A DNA stretch of 64,000 nucleotides from Pseudoalteromonas sp. H71. Lineage in GTDB: Bacteria; Pseudomonadota; Gammaproteobacteria; Enterobacterales; Alteromonadaceae. The notes beneath the pieces were generated by a model. That model saw only the letters and a program-made list of their open reading frames with translations, made no database searches and was not told where the DNA came from. The translations under genes were made by a program, and so were the position numbers. Of the stretch, positions 47,143-55,978 are shown one piece after another. Location of the stretch: positions 24,970 to 88,969 of the forward strand of contig NZ_LODI01000004.1 in assembly GCF_001468485.1 (NCBI RefSeq), read 5' to 3'. The stretch's first letter is position 1. Every line of letters starts with the position of its first letter.

Positions 47143-47459
47143 TGGCATGGGTTTATTTAGTCATTGCAGGCCTGCTTGAAGTAGGCTGGCCAATTGGTTT
47201 AAAAATTTCACAACAACCCGACACTCGCTGGCAGGGTATTGCAATGGCTGTGGCGTTTATAGCAGCCAGTGGCTTTATGTTGTGGCTTGCACAAAAGCAA
47301 ATATCAATGGGTACTTCCTACGCAGTATGGACCGGAATAGGTGCTGCGGGTACGTTTTTAGTGGGTATATTATTTTACGGTGATGCAGCCACGTTTGGCC
47401 GCATTGCAGGTGTACTCATGATTATTTGCGGTGTGATAACGCTAAAAATAAGTTCTTAA
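47142..47459 (+). CDS. SMR transporter, Gdx/SugE-type guanidinium exporter
   Basis: A 105-residue small multidrug resistance protein with four membrane helices. The essential glutamate is in LLEVGWPIGLKIS, and GTSYAVWTGIGAAG follows; these are features of the SugE/Gdx branch, which exports guanidinium, rather than EmrE. It overlaps the nitrilase fusion gene by one base. No guanidine riboswitch is seen before the operon. Confidence 0.9.
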   Translation: MAWVYLVIAGLLEVGWPIGLKISQQPDTRWQGIAMAVAFIAASGFMLWLAQKQISMGTSYAVWTGIGAAGTFLVGILFYGDAATFGRIAGVLMIICGVITLKISS

Positions 47460-47507
47460 AAATAGCGCTTAACACTCGCTTTAAAAGTTATAAGCAGCTT
47501 TATAGTA

Positions 47508-47534
47508 GCGCAGGTTTAAAAGCCTGCGTTTTTT
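47508..47534. terminator. Terminator between gdx-like and EamA genes
   Basis: CGCAGG and CCTGCG around TTTAAAAG, followed by TTTTTT, between convergent genes. Confidence 0.85.
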
Positions 47535-47540
47535 ATGTTC

Positions 47541-48419
47541 TCAATTTGGCAGCATCACTAAAATAGCGGCAATGGCTATAAGTATTAAGCCAGCGGTGTC
47601 TTGTTTTTTGAGTGGTTGCTTTAGCCAAAGTACGGCAATTAGCATAGTAAAAAACACTTCTACCTGACCAAGCGTCTTAACGTAAGCAACATGTTGTAAG
47701 CTCATAGCACTAAACCAGCCAATAGAACCGACACAACTAAAAGTACTAATTGCTGTAGTGGTGCCTTTATATTGCCAAAGTTTACTCAGAGTATGTGGCT
47801 CTTTTAGTAATAAATAGCCAAGTAATATAAGCGTTTGCAAGCTTATTACAAACAGTAAAACCCATGCAGCCGAGTGCGGAAATAACAACCCCGAATTTAA
47901 ACTCGCTTCACGTACCCAAAGCGAGGTAAGGGCAAAGCTTGTGCCGCAGGCTAGGCCAAGTAACGCTGTTTTAGCATCAAAGTGTTTTACGCTGGTTATA
48001 CCGCTAAGTAAAAGCACCGCAATAGCGCCTAAAAATACTCCTAACCAGCCAAGTACACTGAGCGCAGAGCCAAAAAATAATACGCCTAAAATAGCCGCGA
48101 CTAACGCTTCACTTTTTGCAAGCCCTGCACCTACGGCGTAATTGTTCATTTTAAATAGCTTTACCATTAAACCCGTGGCAAGTATTTGCATAACGCTTGC
48201 ACCAATAATAAATCCCCAAAAGGCATTATTAAACGTAGGCATGGCGGTATCTTGATATTGATAAAGGCCATATAAATACACGGCAGCAATGGGGCCCGCT
48301 AAAATAAAACGTGAAAGGGTAACGCCAGCAACACTTACATTGTTACTTAATTTACTTTGCAGGGCATTTCGCCAGGCTTGCATAAAGGCAGCTAAAAAAG
48401 TGAAAAAGATCCAAGTCAT
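47541..48419 (-). CDS. EamA-family (DMT) transporter
   Basis: A 292-residue inner-membrane protein with ten predicted helices in two EamA halves, for example FFTFLAAFMQAWRNALQSKL at the start and VEVFFTMLIAVLWLKQPLKKQDTAGLILI at the end. Metabolite exporter of unknown substrate. It is a single gene on the minus strand. Confidence 0.88.
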   Translation of the reverse strand: MTWIFFTFLAAFMQAWRNALQSKLSNNVSVAGVTLSRFILAGPIAAVYLYGLYQYQDTAMPTFNNAFWGFIIGASVMQILATGLMVKLFKMNNYAVGAGLAKSEALVAAILGVLFFGSALSVLGWLGVFLGAIAVLLLSGITSVKHFDAKTALLGLACGTSFALTSLWVREASLNSGLLFPHSAAWVLLFVISLQTLILLGYLLLKEPHTLSKLWQYKGTTTAISTFSCVGSIGWFSAMSLQHVAYVKTLGQVEVFFTMLIAVLWLKQPLKKQDTAGLILIAIAAILVMLPN

Positions 48420-48468
48420 GGTATTCGTCGATTAAAAATAATGCCTTTAAGTTAACAATCTTTAGTTA

Positions 48469-48485
48469 TTAATGCGATGCATTAA
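48469..48485. promoter_or_regulatory. Inverted repeat between divergent genes
   Basis: TTAATGC, GAT, GCATTAA is a perfect 7-3-7 inverted repeat 50 bp upstream of the EamA gene and upstream of the MAPEG gene; operator-like. Confidence 0.4.
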
Positions 48486-48573
48486 GGGTGATAGTGAATA
48501 TTCATCATCTGCGACATTATGCCGCACTGTTTTATGAGTAAACTTAGCTATAGTAAGTGTGATGTTATTGTTT

Positions 48574-48615
48574 AGCCGCCAGCGTTTGTCATAAAACGTT
48601 TGGGCGGCTTTTTTT
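48574..48615 (+). terminator. Orphan intrinsic terminator upstream of the MAPEG gene
   Basis: AGCCGCC (48574-48580) and GGCGGCT (48603-48609) with an inner CGTTT/AAACG stem, then seven T. No gene on the plus strand ends here; the EamA gene upstream runs the other way. It may end a small RNA or act as an attenuator in the MAPEG leader. Confidence 0.7.
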
Positions 48616-48669
48616 ATGTGTGTAATATGTATTGCTAAATAATCAGGTTTTATAATAAGAGAATAAACT

Positions 48670-49053
48670 ATGACAACATTAGTGGTGTGTGCATTATTAG
48701 CTGTATTAATGCCTTATTTTGCAAAAGTACCTGTGGCCGTTGCGATGGCAAAGCTTGGCCGGTACGACAATAAACACCCTCGTTCCCAGCAAGCAAAACT
48801 AACGGGTTTTGGTGCGCGGGCGCTCGCTGCTCATCAAAATTGTTTTGAATCACTTACTGTTTTTGCCGTTGCTATAGCAGTGGTATTGGGTACTAACTCG
48901 GTAAATGCAGTAACCGAAACTTTGGCAGTTACTCATATAGTTTCGCGTACTTTGTATTGTATTTTTTATTGGTTGAACCTGGATATTATACGTTCGCTTG
49001 TATGGTTTATTGGCTTAGGCACTACCATTGCCATGATTGTAGTGAGTATCTAA
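48670..49053 (+). CDS. MAPEG-family membrane protein
   Basis: A 127-residue protein with four membrane helices and the MAPEG signature region: ALAAHQNCFESLTVFAVAI (the conserved N-x-x-E-type helix) and IFYWLNLDIIRSLVWFIG. Bacterial members are related to glutathione-dependent membrane enzymes; activity not known here. Strong hairpin downstream. Confidence 0.88.
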   Translation: MTTLVVCALLAVLMPYFAKVPVAVAMAKLGRYDNKHPRSQQAKLTGFGARALAAHQNCFESLTVFAVAIAVVLGTNSVNAVTETLAVTHIVSRTLYCIFYWLNLDIIRSLVWFIGLGTTIAMIVVSI

Positions 49054-49068
49054 TTTTATTGTTAAAAC

Positions 49069-49105
49069 CACAAAGCAAGCGGCCTAAAAGGGCGCTTGCT
49101 TTGTG
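49069..49105. terminator. 13-bp hairpin between MAPEG and M56 genes
   Basis: CACAAAGCAAGCG and CGCTTGCTTTGTG form a perfect 13-bp stem between convergent genes. No good T-tract follows. Confidence 0.65.
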
Positions 49106-49139
49106 CTCTTGCATTACTTAATGGCATAATTCGATAGCA

Positions 49140-50351
49140 TTAATGCGATACTTTAATTCGCTCGATTAAATCGGTATGTGCAACCTCGCTGTTTATAGCA
49201 AAATCTAGCTGTACGAGTACATCATCAAAGCCTGCCTCAGACATTTTATATTCCCACTTTGCCAAGGCTTCTTTAGCTGATTTATCAAAAACGTCTGACG
49301 GCCTAGATTGAATTACGCTAATGTTTTTTGTTCTGCCATTGGCGGCAATATCGTATTTTAATACTACCGAGCCGCTAATGCCTTGCTTAGCTGCTTGGGC
49401 AGGGTAGCGTGGCTCAATTCGAATTATTGGTGAAATGTGATCGCTTTTAGCACCTTCTACTTGCGGTTGCTTTGCAATAGCGAGCGTACTTAACATGCTT
49501 GCTGCAACAAGCAGTAAGCCACCTTTGGCAAAGCGAGAGCGATTGCCACTGTGCTTTATATTGGTAAGTCGTTGTAACATGGTTTTTTTATCTCCGTAGT
49601 GTGAATAGGCCATTAGGCCTGTGGGCGTTGTTGCCGCGCAGTTAACTAAGGCTCTGCTGTATAAAATGTGTTGGTGTGTGGTTTTATTGGCAAGTACCCG
49701 TTCATCACACGTGAGCTCTTGTAAGCGCCTACAGCTTGCGTATGCCATCCACGCGAGCGGGTTAAACCATAATAAAATAGTAGCCAGTAACAGCAGGGCA
49801 TTTATTAGGTTATCTTTGCGTTTTATGTGCACAGATTCATGCTCTAAAATAAGCGCCAAAGTGGCTTTATCAAACTGGCTTTTATAATTGCTGGGCAGTA
49901 TGAGCTTGCTTTGAAAAATTCCCACTACCATTGGCGACGCAATGTGGTTACTGGTATAGGTTTTAATGTGTGAAGTGATAGCGTGTTCGCTATCAATTAA
50001 ATAATTGATCTGTAGATTTTTAATAAAGCGAGTGTGAACAATAAACGCAATGGTCAAAAGTAGTAGAGTAACTAATACATAAAGCACAGCCCAATTTAGG
50101 CTTAAATTATTAATAAGCGACTGGTTAGGCGTGATCAAATAATGGCTAATAGCACTATTTTGCAGTGGTTTAATGGAGCTCGGTAAGTTTGTAGCCAGTA
50201 ATGAAGCTGGAATCAGCCATACTAATTTATACACAAAGCATGGGCCAAGCAGCCTTAAACTAAAACGCTCACATACAATAAAGCCACCAAGCATTATGCT
50301 GAGCAATAATTGCTGCTCTAGCAACCAGTTAAATAGTGTTTGAATATCCAT
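49140..50351 (-). CDS. M56 (BlaR1-like) metallopeptidase with TonB C-terminal domain
   Basis: A 403-residue membrane protein. N-terminal helices (BlaR1 topology) surround a cytosolic zinc peptidase with EHESVHIKRKD (HExxH). After a further helix (SRFAKGGLLLVAASMLSTLAIA) comes a periplasmic TonB-C-like domain: IRIEPRYPAQAAKQGISGSVVLKYDIA. In BlaR1 the outer domain binds beta-lactams; here a TonB-C domain takes that place, so the signal is probably different. It is 9 bp after the BlaI gene with AAGGACT as ribosome site. Confidence 0.88.
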   Translation of the reverse strand: MDIQTLFNWLLEQQLLLSIMLGGFIVCERFSLRLLGPCFVYKLVWLIPASLLATNLPSSIKPLQNSAISHYLITPNQSLINNLSLNWAVLYVLVTLLLLTIAFIVHTRFIKNLQINYLIDSEHAITSHIKTYTSNHIASPMVVGIFQSKLILPSNYKSQFDKATLALILEHESVHIKRKDNLINALLLLATILLWFNPLAWMAYASCRRLQELTCDERVLANKTTHQHILYSRALVNCAATTPTGLMAYSHYGDKKTMLQRLTNIKHSGNRSRFAKGGLLLVAASMLSTLAIAKQPQVEGAKSDHISPIIRIEPRYPAQAAKQGISGSVVLKYDIAANGRTKNISVIQSRPSDVFDKSAKEALAKWEYKMSEAGFDDVLVQLDFAINSEVAHTDLIERIKVSH

Positions 50352-50360
50352 AGCCAGTCC

Positions 50361-50735
50361 TTACTTTTGGTTTTTTTCCCAGTCATCAATGACTTTTTTA
50401 AGCTCATTTATATCTTGCTGAGAAAGCTGCTCCGATTTAGCAAACCCGCTTACCAGCGGCGCTATGCGGCCACTAAAAAAGCGCTCAATAAAGTTTTGGC
50501 TTTCTTTTAAAGTGTAGTCGACGCGCTCCATGCAGGGGGTATAAATATATTGGCGACCGTCTTTTTCAAACGACAGTGCACCTTTTTTAACTAATCGACC
50601 GAGTAAGGTTTTAATGGTTTTTTCGTGCCATTGTTTGTCATCGCTTAAGCGCTCAATAATTTGGCTGGCGGTGGCAGGGTAATTAATCCAAAGTGCGTCA
50701 AGTACTTCAAATTCTGCTTTTGATAACTCAATCAT
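50361..50735 (-). CDS. BlaI/MecI/CopY-family repressor
   Basis: A 124-residue repressor: winged helix with LSKAEFEVLDALWINYPATASQII and WHEKTIKTLLGRLVKKGALSFEKDGRQYIY (recognition helix and wing), then a dimerisation tail. In this family the repressor is cleaved when the M56 partner is activated. Two operator-like sites lie just upstream, so it likely represses its own operon. Confidence 0.92.
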   Translation of the reverse strand: MIELSKAEFEVLDALWINYPATASQIIERLSDDKQWHEKTIKTLLGRLVKKGALSFEKDGRQYIYTPCMERVDYTLKESQNFIERFFSGRIAPLVSGFAKSEQLSQQDINELKKVIDDWEKNQK

Positions 50736-50744
50736 TTTATTGCC

Positions 50745-50780
50745 TACAAATGTAATCTTTAATTTAAGACTACGCCTGTA
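50745..50780. promoter_or_regulatory. Two BlaI-type operator sites
   Basis: TACAAATGTA (50745-50754) matches the BlaI/MecI core TACA-N2-TGTA. A second partial copy, TACGCCTGTA (50771-50780), lies 26 bp farther. Both are followed by ATCT on the plus strand (AGATTACA on the coding strand). The nearer one ends 10 bp before the blaI-like ATG, so binding would block transcription. Confidence 0.65.
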
Positions 50781-50834
50781 ATCTGTTTTTGCAAGGTTAT
50801 TTTTTAATTTTTTTGTGTGCTACTTAAACGAAGG

Positions 50835-51527
50835 TTAGATTTTTGAAATATCAGTTTTATTAATTTGTATGTAGTGGTTTTCAGAAAGGTTTAGTTTTGA
50901 AAGGGGTAGATCGCTAAATTGCACTCTAAATAAATCAGTTACTTTAAAGCCGCAGTAATGCGCCATTTTACGTATTTGCCTGTTAAGCCCTTGTTTTAAA
51001 ATAATACTAAATTGGTTGTCAGCTATTTTAGTTACTTCACACGGTAAGGTTACTTGTTTATCAACAGGGACGCCTGCGGCCATTTCTTCACAAAACGCGT
51101 TATTTATAGGTTTATTTACTGTGACTATATAATGCTTAGGCTGGTGGAAGTTAGGATGGATTAGCTGGTTACAAAAATCGCCATCGTTGGTCAAAATAAG
51201 CAGGCCCCGAGAGTCTTTATCTAATCGGCCAATAGGGTAAACACGGGTAAGTGTAGGCAAATGGTGAATAAGGCTTGTAGGGTCATTTTTATTTAATTTA
51301 CAGTCAATACCTACAGGCTTGTGGTACGCAAAATAAACCAAGTCGGCCGCGCCTTTAACTACTTGGTCATTAACTATTACTTCGTCTTGCTCATTAACGT
51401 GATCAATATGATTAGCAGGGCGATTATTTACTGTTACCACCCCTTCATCAATTAAACGCGATGCCTGTTTACGTGAGCACACACCGGCATGAGCAATGTA
51501 TTTAGCCAGTCGGATTTTGGTGCTCAT
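50835..51527 (-). CDS. RluF-like rRNA pseudouridine synthase
   Basis: A 230-residue pseudouridine synthase. An S4 RNA-binding domain (RLAKYIAHAGVCSRKQASRLIDEGVVTVN) precedes the catalytic domain with GRLDKDSRGLLILTNDGD (catalytic Asp) and KQGLNRQIRKMAHYCG. The latter motif and length point to the RluF/RluB/RsuA group, closest in feel to RluF (23S rRNA U2604). Exact target not certain. Confidence 0.88.
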   Translation of the reverse strand: MSTKIRLAKYIAHAGVCSRKQASRLIDEGVVTVNNRPANHIDHVNEQDEVIVNDQVVKGAADLVYFAYHKPVGIDCKLNKNDPTSLIHHLPTLTRVYPIGRLDKDSRGLLILTNDGDFCNQLIHPNFHQPKHYIVTVNKPINNAFCEEMAAGVPVDKQVTLPCEVTKIADNQFSIILKQGLNRQIRKMAHYCGFKVTDLFRVQFSDLPLSKLNLSENHYIQINKTDISKI

Positions 51528-51618
51528 AAAATATACTCGTTGGTTGGCAATAAAAAACTGATCGCGATTATAGCAAAGCTGCGTATCGATATAGCAATAT
51601 TTAATTTAGGTGAACAAA

Positions 51619-51924
51619 ATGGGTATGAAATTTTCTGAACTAAAAAATCATGAGCCACTACAAAAAGTAGTTGTTCACTCACTAGAAATGGCGCTTTACC
51701 AGGTGTCTGTGATTATTAATAACGTTGAATATTACGTAACAGAAGAAGATGGCGAGTTTGTAAGAGCAGTAAGCCCGCTACATGTGCAAAAGCGATTTGA
51801 AAAAATAGCGTACGCACAAATGATGCTCCGCCATACAAGTGCTTATGACGAAATGTGTGGTCAACCAGAAAAAACCTCAAGTAATCTGCTTGAAGTTCCC
51901 TTTGGTAAAAATAACCTGTTTTGA
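51619..51924 (+). CDS. DUF6482-type small protein
   Basis: A 101-residue cytosolic protein with MALYQVSVIINNVEYYVTEEDGEFVRAVSPLHVQKRFE, the pattern I associate with DUF6482. The start is the ATG at 51619, as TTTAGGTGA lies 7 bases before it; a GTG at 51610 overlaps that ribosome site. Function unknown. Confidence 0.72.
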   Translation: MGMKFSELKNHEPLQKVVVHSLEMALYQVSVIINNVEYYVTEEDGEFVRAVSPLHVQKRFEKIAYAQMMLRHTSAYDEMCGQPEKTSSNLLEVPFGKNNLF

Positions 51925-51965
51925 CGGTATGAGTTTGTTAGTATCTGCTTTTTAAGAAGCGCAAT

Positions 51966-52373
51966 ATGTACCAATTACAAGCAGACAATAGTGATGCGTT
52001 AAACTCAACGTTACGTAGTGAAATGGTTGAATTTAATGCCCAGCATTTCGATGCGCAAAGAGTGCCACTCGGCTATAAATTTGTTGACGATAGTAACGAA
52101 TTGGTGGCTGGTATTAGTGGTTGCGTATTTGGTAATTGGCTAATTATAAACTGGCTTTGGTGCAGTGAAAGAGTGCGCAATAAAGGCCTTGCTGGACAGT
52201 TACTCGCTGAACTAGAGCAAGCTGCAATATTGCTTGGCGCCAAAAAAGCTCAGCTTGATACACTTGATTTTCAAGCCAAACCTTTTTATGAAAAACGCGG
52301 ATACAGTGTGAAGTATCAACTTGATAATTACCCACTTTGCGGCACCCGCTACTTTATGGAAAAATTACTTTAA
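51966..52373 (+). CDS. GNAT-family N-acetyltransferase
   Basis: A 135-residue single-domain acetyltransferase. The acetyl-CoA motif is in CSERVRNKGLAGQLLAELEQAA, and the C-terminal FYEKRGYSVKYQLDNYP is the usual end strand. Substrate unknown. It begins 41 bp after the DUF6482 gene. Confidence 0.9.
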   Translation: MYQLQADNSDALNSTLRSEMVEFNAQHFDAQRVPLGYKFVDDSNELVAGISGCVFGNWLIINWLWCSERVRNKGLAGQLLAELEQAAILLGAKKAQLDTLDFQAKPFYEKRGYSVKYQLDNYPLCGTRYFMEKLL

Positions 52374-52410
52374 TTGATTCCTGTATTCAAATTTTTTATT
52401 TAGCCCCTAG

Positions 52411-52770
52411 TTATTTGGCTGTTAACGGCTCGCCTTCAAATGTAACGCCCAAAAATGGGGTCGCCTCTGGCGATAACATAAACGTGCGAATGTTCATATG
52501 ATCGTCACCGTTAGGGTTTTGTAGTACTTCTTCGCGATAAAACTTACCAAAGCAATCTAATGTGTTTTGCTTGCTAAGCCCATTGAGTTTGGCAAAAGCA
52601 AAAATTTTACATGAACCGTTATTTTCACTTGCTGAGCTCAGTAACCCGTGGTTATTAAAGGCGCAAGCAGTAAAACCGTAATTGGCTTCGATCACCGCCA
52701 TTGTATCGGTAAATTGAATGTTTTTTGGGTTTTCAGCAAGTGATTTAAGGTATTCGTTTAAAGTCATCAT
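52411..52770 (-). CDS. HopJ-family protein
   Basis: A 119-residue protein matching the HopJ type III effector family by FTDTMAVIEANYGFTACAFNNH, CKIFAFAKLNGLSKQNTLDCFGKFYREEVL and the GDDHMNIRTFM segment. Family members occur in many free-living marine bacteria without type III secretion, so an effector role is doubtful. Two adjacent ATG codons begin the gene; the first is used here. Confidence 0.85.
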   Translation of the reverse strand: MMTLNEYLKSLAENPKNIQFTDTMAVIEANYGFTACAFNNHGLLSSASENNGSCKIFAFAKLNGLSKQNTLDCFGKFYREEVLQNPNGDDHMNIRTFMLSPEATPFLGVTFEGEPLTAK

Positions 52771-52814
52771 TGTTCCCTAAATTTAATGGGTAAGGCTAAT
52801 TTACTTAACGCATT

Positions 52815-53525
52815 TTATGAACGAATAAAATGCGTTAATGCGTGAATATTCTCAATTTCAACATCGGCCAGCCCCTTGTACGTATACTTAGCGCCTTGAT
52901 CGTTTAACCACACTGATTGACAACCTGCGTTATTGGCGCCTTGTACGTCGGTATCTAGGCTGTCACCAATATGGAGTATGTCGCTTTTGGCGACTTTTAA
53001 GTGCGCAGCTGCTTTGTCAAATAAGGTGCTATGAGGTTTAGCTTTACCATGCATGCCCGCTTGTAGGACTAGCTCAAACTTATTGTGTAAATTAAAGCGT
53101 TCTATTTCAACATTGCCATTGGTTATGGCGATTAAGGTAAAATGTTGCGCTAAGTTATCAAGTAGCGCTAATACGTCGTCGCTGACTACAATGTTACTGC
53201 GTGCATCGGCAAAAGCGTTATAGGCACTACTAGCGTGCAGTTCTACTTCTTGTTCAGTAAATCCCAACTTAGATAGAGCTAAACGCAATGTATGCTTGCG
53301 CCACTGCGTTACATTATCTTTAAGCTCGGGTTGTTGTTGAGCGGCAAGTTTTCGGCATTGTTGCCAGTATTGTGGGCCTTGTTCTTGGTAGCGTGGTAAT
53401 GCATTTAAGTAATTTTGTTGGGCGTTAACAGCTGCTTTTATAATCGGGTGGTTGTTGTATAAGGTGTCGTCTAAATCAAAGCTCATGACAGAAAAAGGGC
53501 GTATTGCACGATTAAATCGGATCAT
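52815..53525 (-). CDS. yigB: HAD phosphatase YigB (riboflavin pathway)
   Basis: A 236-residue HAD hydrolase with motif I SFDLDDTLYNN, motif II in AITNGNVE, and GKAKPHSTLFDKAAAHL plus GDSLDTDVQGANNAG as motifs III/IV. In E. coli YigB dephosphorylates 5-amino-6-(5-phosphoribitylamino)uracil for riboflavin synthesis. It is the last gene of the dapF-DUF484-xerC-yigB block, 9 bp after xerC, the same order as in E. coli. Confidence 0.9.
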   Translation of the reverse strand: MIRFNRAIRPFSVMSFDLDDTLYNNHPIIKAAVNAQQNYLNALPRYQEQGPQYWQQCRKLAAQQQPELKDNVTQWRKHTLRLALSKLGFTEQEVELHASSAYNAFADARSNIVVSDDVLALLDNLAQHFTLIAITNGNVEIERFNLHNKFELVLQAGMHGKAKPHSTLFDKAAAHLKVAKSDILHIGDSLDTDVQGANNAGCQSVWLNDQGAKYTYKGLADVEIENIHALTHFIRS

Positions 53526-53534
53526 TGTAATTTC

Positions 53535-54479
53535 CTAATCAGTTTGTTTTTTAGCGCGCGGGTGTGTGTTGTCGTACACCTTGGCTAAATGCTGAAAATC
53601 TAAATGGGTATACACTTGTGTGGCCGACAAGCTGCTGTGGCCAAGCAGTTCTTGTACAGCGCGTAAATCACCCGACGATTCTAAAATATGTGATGCAAAT
53701 GAATGGCGTAACTTATGCGGATGCACCTGTGAGCTAATCCCTTGCTTTATTCCCCACTCTTGCATACGCAAACGCACTTGGCGAATTGAGATACGATTTT
53801 TTTGGCTACTTAAAAATACGCCGGGCTCGTCTTGTTTTGCAAATTGAGGCCGCACGGTTAACCATTTTTTTAATGCTTCTAATGCCTTCGTTCCCACGGG
53901 AATAAGGCGTTCTTTGTTACCTTTACCACGCACTAATATTTCACCACTTTTGGCATTAATATCTTGCATGTTAGCGCCAACTAACTCGCTAATACGTAAA
54001 CCTGATGAGTACATAAGTTCCATCATGGCTTTATCTCTGACTGCTAAAGGGTCGTCGTCGGGTATTTCGAGCAACCGCGCCATTTGATCAACATCAAGAT
54101 TTTTAGGTAAAGGCTTGGCAAATTTAGGCCCTTTAATGCCGGTCGCAGGGTTATGATAATGCGATTGCTGTGCAATATTTTTGGCTTTTAAAAACTTATA
54201 TAAACTCCGTATACAGCTTAATTTTAAGCTAATGGTTCGGCCACTTAATTGTTTGGCGCGTAAAGCCATACTGTAGCGGCGAATATGCTCTGCTTGTACG
54301 CCAAACCAGTCATCGCATAATTTATTGAAATAAAGCGCTGCAAAGCCAAGTTGGCTGACATATTGATTGACGGTGTGCGCTGAATATTGTTTTTCAAATT
54401 TTAGGTAGTCGCTAAATAGCGTAATGGGTGTGCGCCAGTTGTCACTTAATTCGCTTATATTAGGCGCATCAACACTCAT
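53535..54479 (-). CDS. xerC: Tyrosine recombinase XerC
   Basis: A 314-residue site-specific recombinase that resolves chromosome dimers at dif together with XerD. SAM-like N-terminal domain (about 15-105), then the catalytic domain with Arg in LMYSSGLRISELVGA, HPHKLRHSFASHIL, LLGHSSLSATQVYTH (Tyr nucleophile). Its start overlaps the DUF484 gene by 4 bp. The gene context identifies it as XerC rather than a mobile integrase. Confidence 0.95.
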   Translation of the reverse strand: MSVDAPNISELSDNWRTPITLFSDYLKFEKQYSAHTVNQYVSQLGFAALYFNKLCDDWFGVQAEHIRRYSMALRAKQLSGRTISLKLSCIRSLYKFLKAKNIAQQSHYHNPATGIKGPKFAKPLPKNLDVDQMARLLEIPDDDPLAVRDKAMMELMYSSGLRISELVGANMQDINAKSGEILVRGKGNKERLIPVGTKALEALKKWLTVRPQFAKQDEPGVFLSSQKNRISIRQVRLRMQEWGIKQGISSQVHPHKLRHSFASHILESSGDLRAVQELLGHSSLSATQVYTHLDFQHLAKVYDNTHPRAKKQTD

Positions 54480-55087
54480 GCGAGTTTTTGTAACCTTAGT
54501 TGCAGGGCGCTAATAAAATCCAACATAAATAGGTTGTCTTGTGCGGGTTCAAAATGGTTCACGTTGTTGCTGCCAAATGCCAGTATGGCACTAGGCTGCT
54601 TTGCATCGCCAATTAAATAAATAGCCGCAGATTGCGTGTCATCTCTAAAAAGTAATGCACGCTCTTGCGTTGTAATACGCCCTAAATAATACCCAGAACC
54701 GCTGAGGCGATGTTCTATGAGCTCGTCAAAGTCAGGAGTGTATTTTAATAATTTGAAGTCACTTATGTCGTCATTTGAGCACACAATAGCGTGTAAGTTT
54801 TTAGCGATTGCATCAAAGTCATCATGGCGCCAAAGTTGGCGATGGCATTGGCTAAGTAAACAGTACACTCGCTCATTTTGAACAGCGTGTTTACTCATGG
54901 TGTCGATTTGCTTTTTTAAACGTGTATTGTGCTCACGCAATTGGCGCTGTTGAATATGCACGAGTGACGTTGCCCCTTGCGCTTGCTGTTGAAGCTCTAG
55001 CTGAGCAAACACATCTGGGTGTTTAACTAAAAAGTCAGGGTTTGCGAGTAAGTAGCTAGTAACTTGCTCCTCGCTCAGCTTACTCAT
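54476..55087 (-). CDS. DUF484-family protein
   Basis: A 203-residue cytosolic protein of the DUF484 (GAF-like) family: [24 protein letters not shown] at the N terminus is diagnostic, followed by a coiled segment ([20 protein letters not shown]) and a GAF-like domain. It sits between dapF and xerC with 4-bp overlaps on both sides, as in other gammaproteobacteria. Function unknown. Confidence 0.92.
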   Translation of the reverse strand: MSKLSEEQVTSYLLANPDFLVKHPDVFAQLELQQQAQGATSLVHIQQRQLREHNTRLKKQIDTMSKHAVQNERVYCLLSQCHRQLWRHDDFDAIAKNLHAIVCSNDDISDFKLLKYTPDFDELIEHRLSGSGYYLGRITTQERALLFRDDTQSAAIYLIGDAKQPSAILAFGSNNVNHFEPAQDNLFMLDFISALQLRLQKLA

Positions 55088-55914
55088 AATGCAACTTGTC
55101 CGTCGAACACGTGCTCAGCGGGGCCTGTCATTCGTACCGGATGACCTTCTCCACTCCAGCGTATTTGAAGAGTGCCACCAGGGAGGTCGACTTGTACTGC
55201 GCTTGAAAGCTTACTTTGCATATGCCCAATGACCATAGCTGCACACGCGCCAGTGCCGCATGCGAGTGTTTCATTTACGCCGCGCTCCCATACTCTTAGC
55301 TTTATATGCTCTTGCGATATAACTTGCATAAACCCAATGTTAGCGCGCTGTGGAAAACGTTCGTGGTTTTCAAGCAGTGGACCTAATACATCGACCTGCG
55401 CTGTCGTAATATCGTCAACTTCAAGTACACAGTGTGGGTTCCCCATAGAGACTGCGCCACTAAATACGGTGTGTTCTTCTGCCCTTATAATGTAGGTGAG
55501 TTCACGTTTGCTGGCTTTAAGCGGTATTTTGCTTGGCTCGAAATTAGGGTGCCCCATGTTAACCGTGACTTGGCCGTCTTTTTCTATGTATAGCGTTAAA
55601 TTACCCGATTTGGTTGATACGCTAATTTTGTGTTTGTTAGTCAGGCCTTTCATACGAACAAAACGTGCAAAGCAACGTGCGCCATTCCCGCATTGTTCTA
55701 CTTCGGTACCATCGGCATTGAAAATACGATAATGAAAATCGAGATCGGGGGAGTATGGCGCTTCAACCATGAGTAATTGGTCAAAGCCAATGCCAAAGTG
55801 GCGATCAGCCAGCTTTTTAATTTGATCTCGTGATAAAAATACATTTTGTGTAATATTATCAATAACAACAAAGTCGTTGCCTAAGCCGTGCATTTTGGAA
55901 AAATTAACTAACAT
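55084..55914 (-). CDS. dapF: Diaminopimelate epimerase
   Basis: A 276-residue enzyme converting LL- to meso-diaminopimelate for lysine and peptidoglycan. The start [12 protein letters not shown], the catalytic cysteines in [11 protein letters not shown] and ACGTGACA, and the length are all canonical. A hairpin separates it from lysA upstream. Confidence 0.96.
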   Translation of the reverse strand: MLVNFSKMHGLGNDFVVIDNITQNVFLSRDQIKKLADRHFGIGFDQLLMVEAPYSPDLDFHYRIFNADGTEVEQCGNGARCFARFVRMKGLTNKHKISVSTKSGNLTLYIEKDGQVTVNMGHPNFEPSKIPLKASKRELTYIIRAEEHTVFSGAVSMGNPHCVLEVDDITTAQVDVLGPLLENHERFPQRANIGFMQVISQEHIKLRVWERGVNETLACGTGACAAMVIGHMQSKLSSAVQVDLPGGTLQIRWSGEGHPVRMTGPAEHVFDGQVAL

Positions 55915-55933
55915 AGCGCTCTAATTCGTGTTT

Positions 55934-55959
55934 GCTCTGTGGTAATCATGCCACAGAGC
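55934..55959. terminator. Hairpin between lysA and dapF
   Basis: GCTCTGTGG and CCACAGAGC form a perfect 9-bp stem around TAATCATG, between genes of the same strand. No T-tract, so it may be a partial terminator or processing site. Confidence 0.5.
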
Positions 55960-55978
55960 AGCTAGTTGGCAAAAACGT

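Noticed and set aside
52411..52770. HopJ-like gene as evidence for type III secretion
   Set aside because: No secretion genes are in the window, and the family is widespread in free-living marine bacteria.
53535..54479. XerC-type recombinase as a mobile-element integrase
   Set aside because: It lies in the conserved dapF-DUF484-xerC-yigB block with overlapping genes, so it is the housekeeping enzyme.
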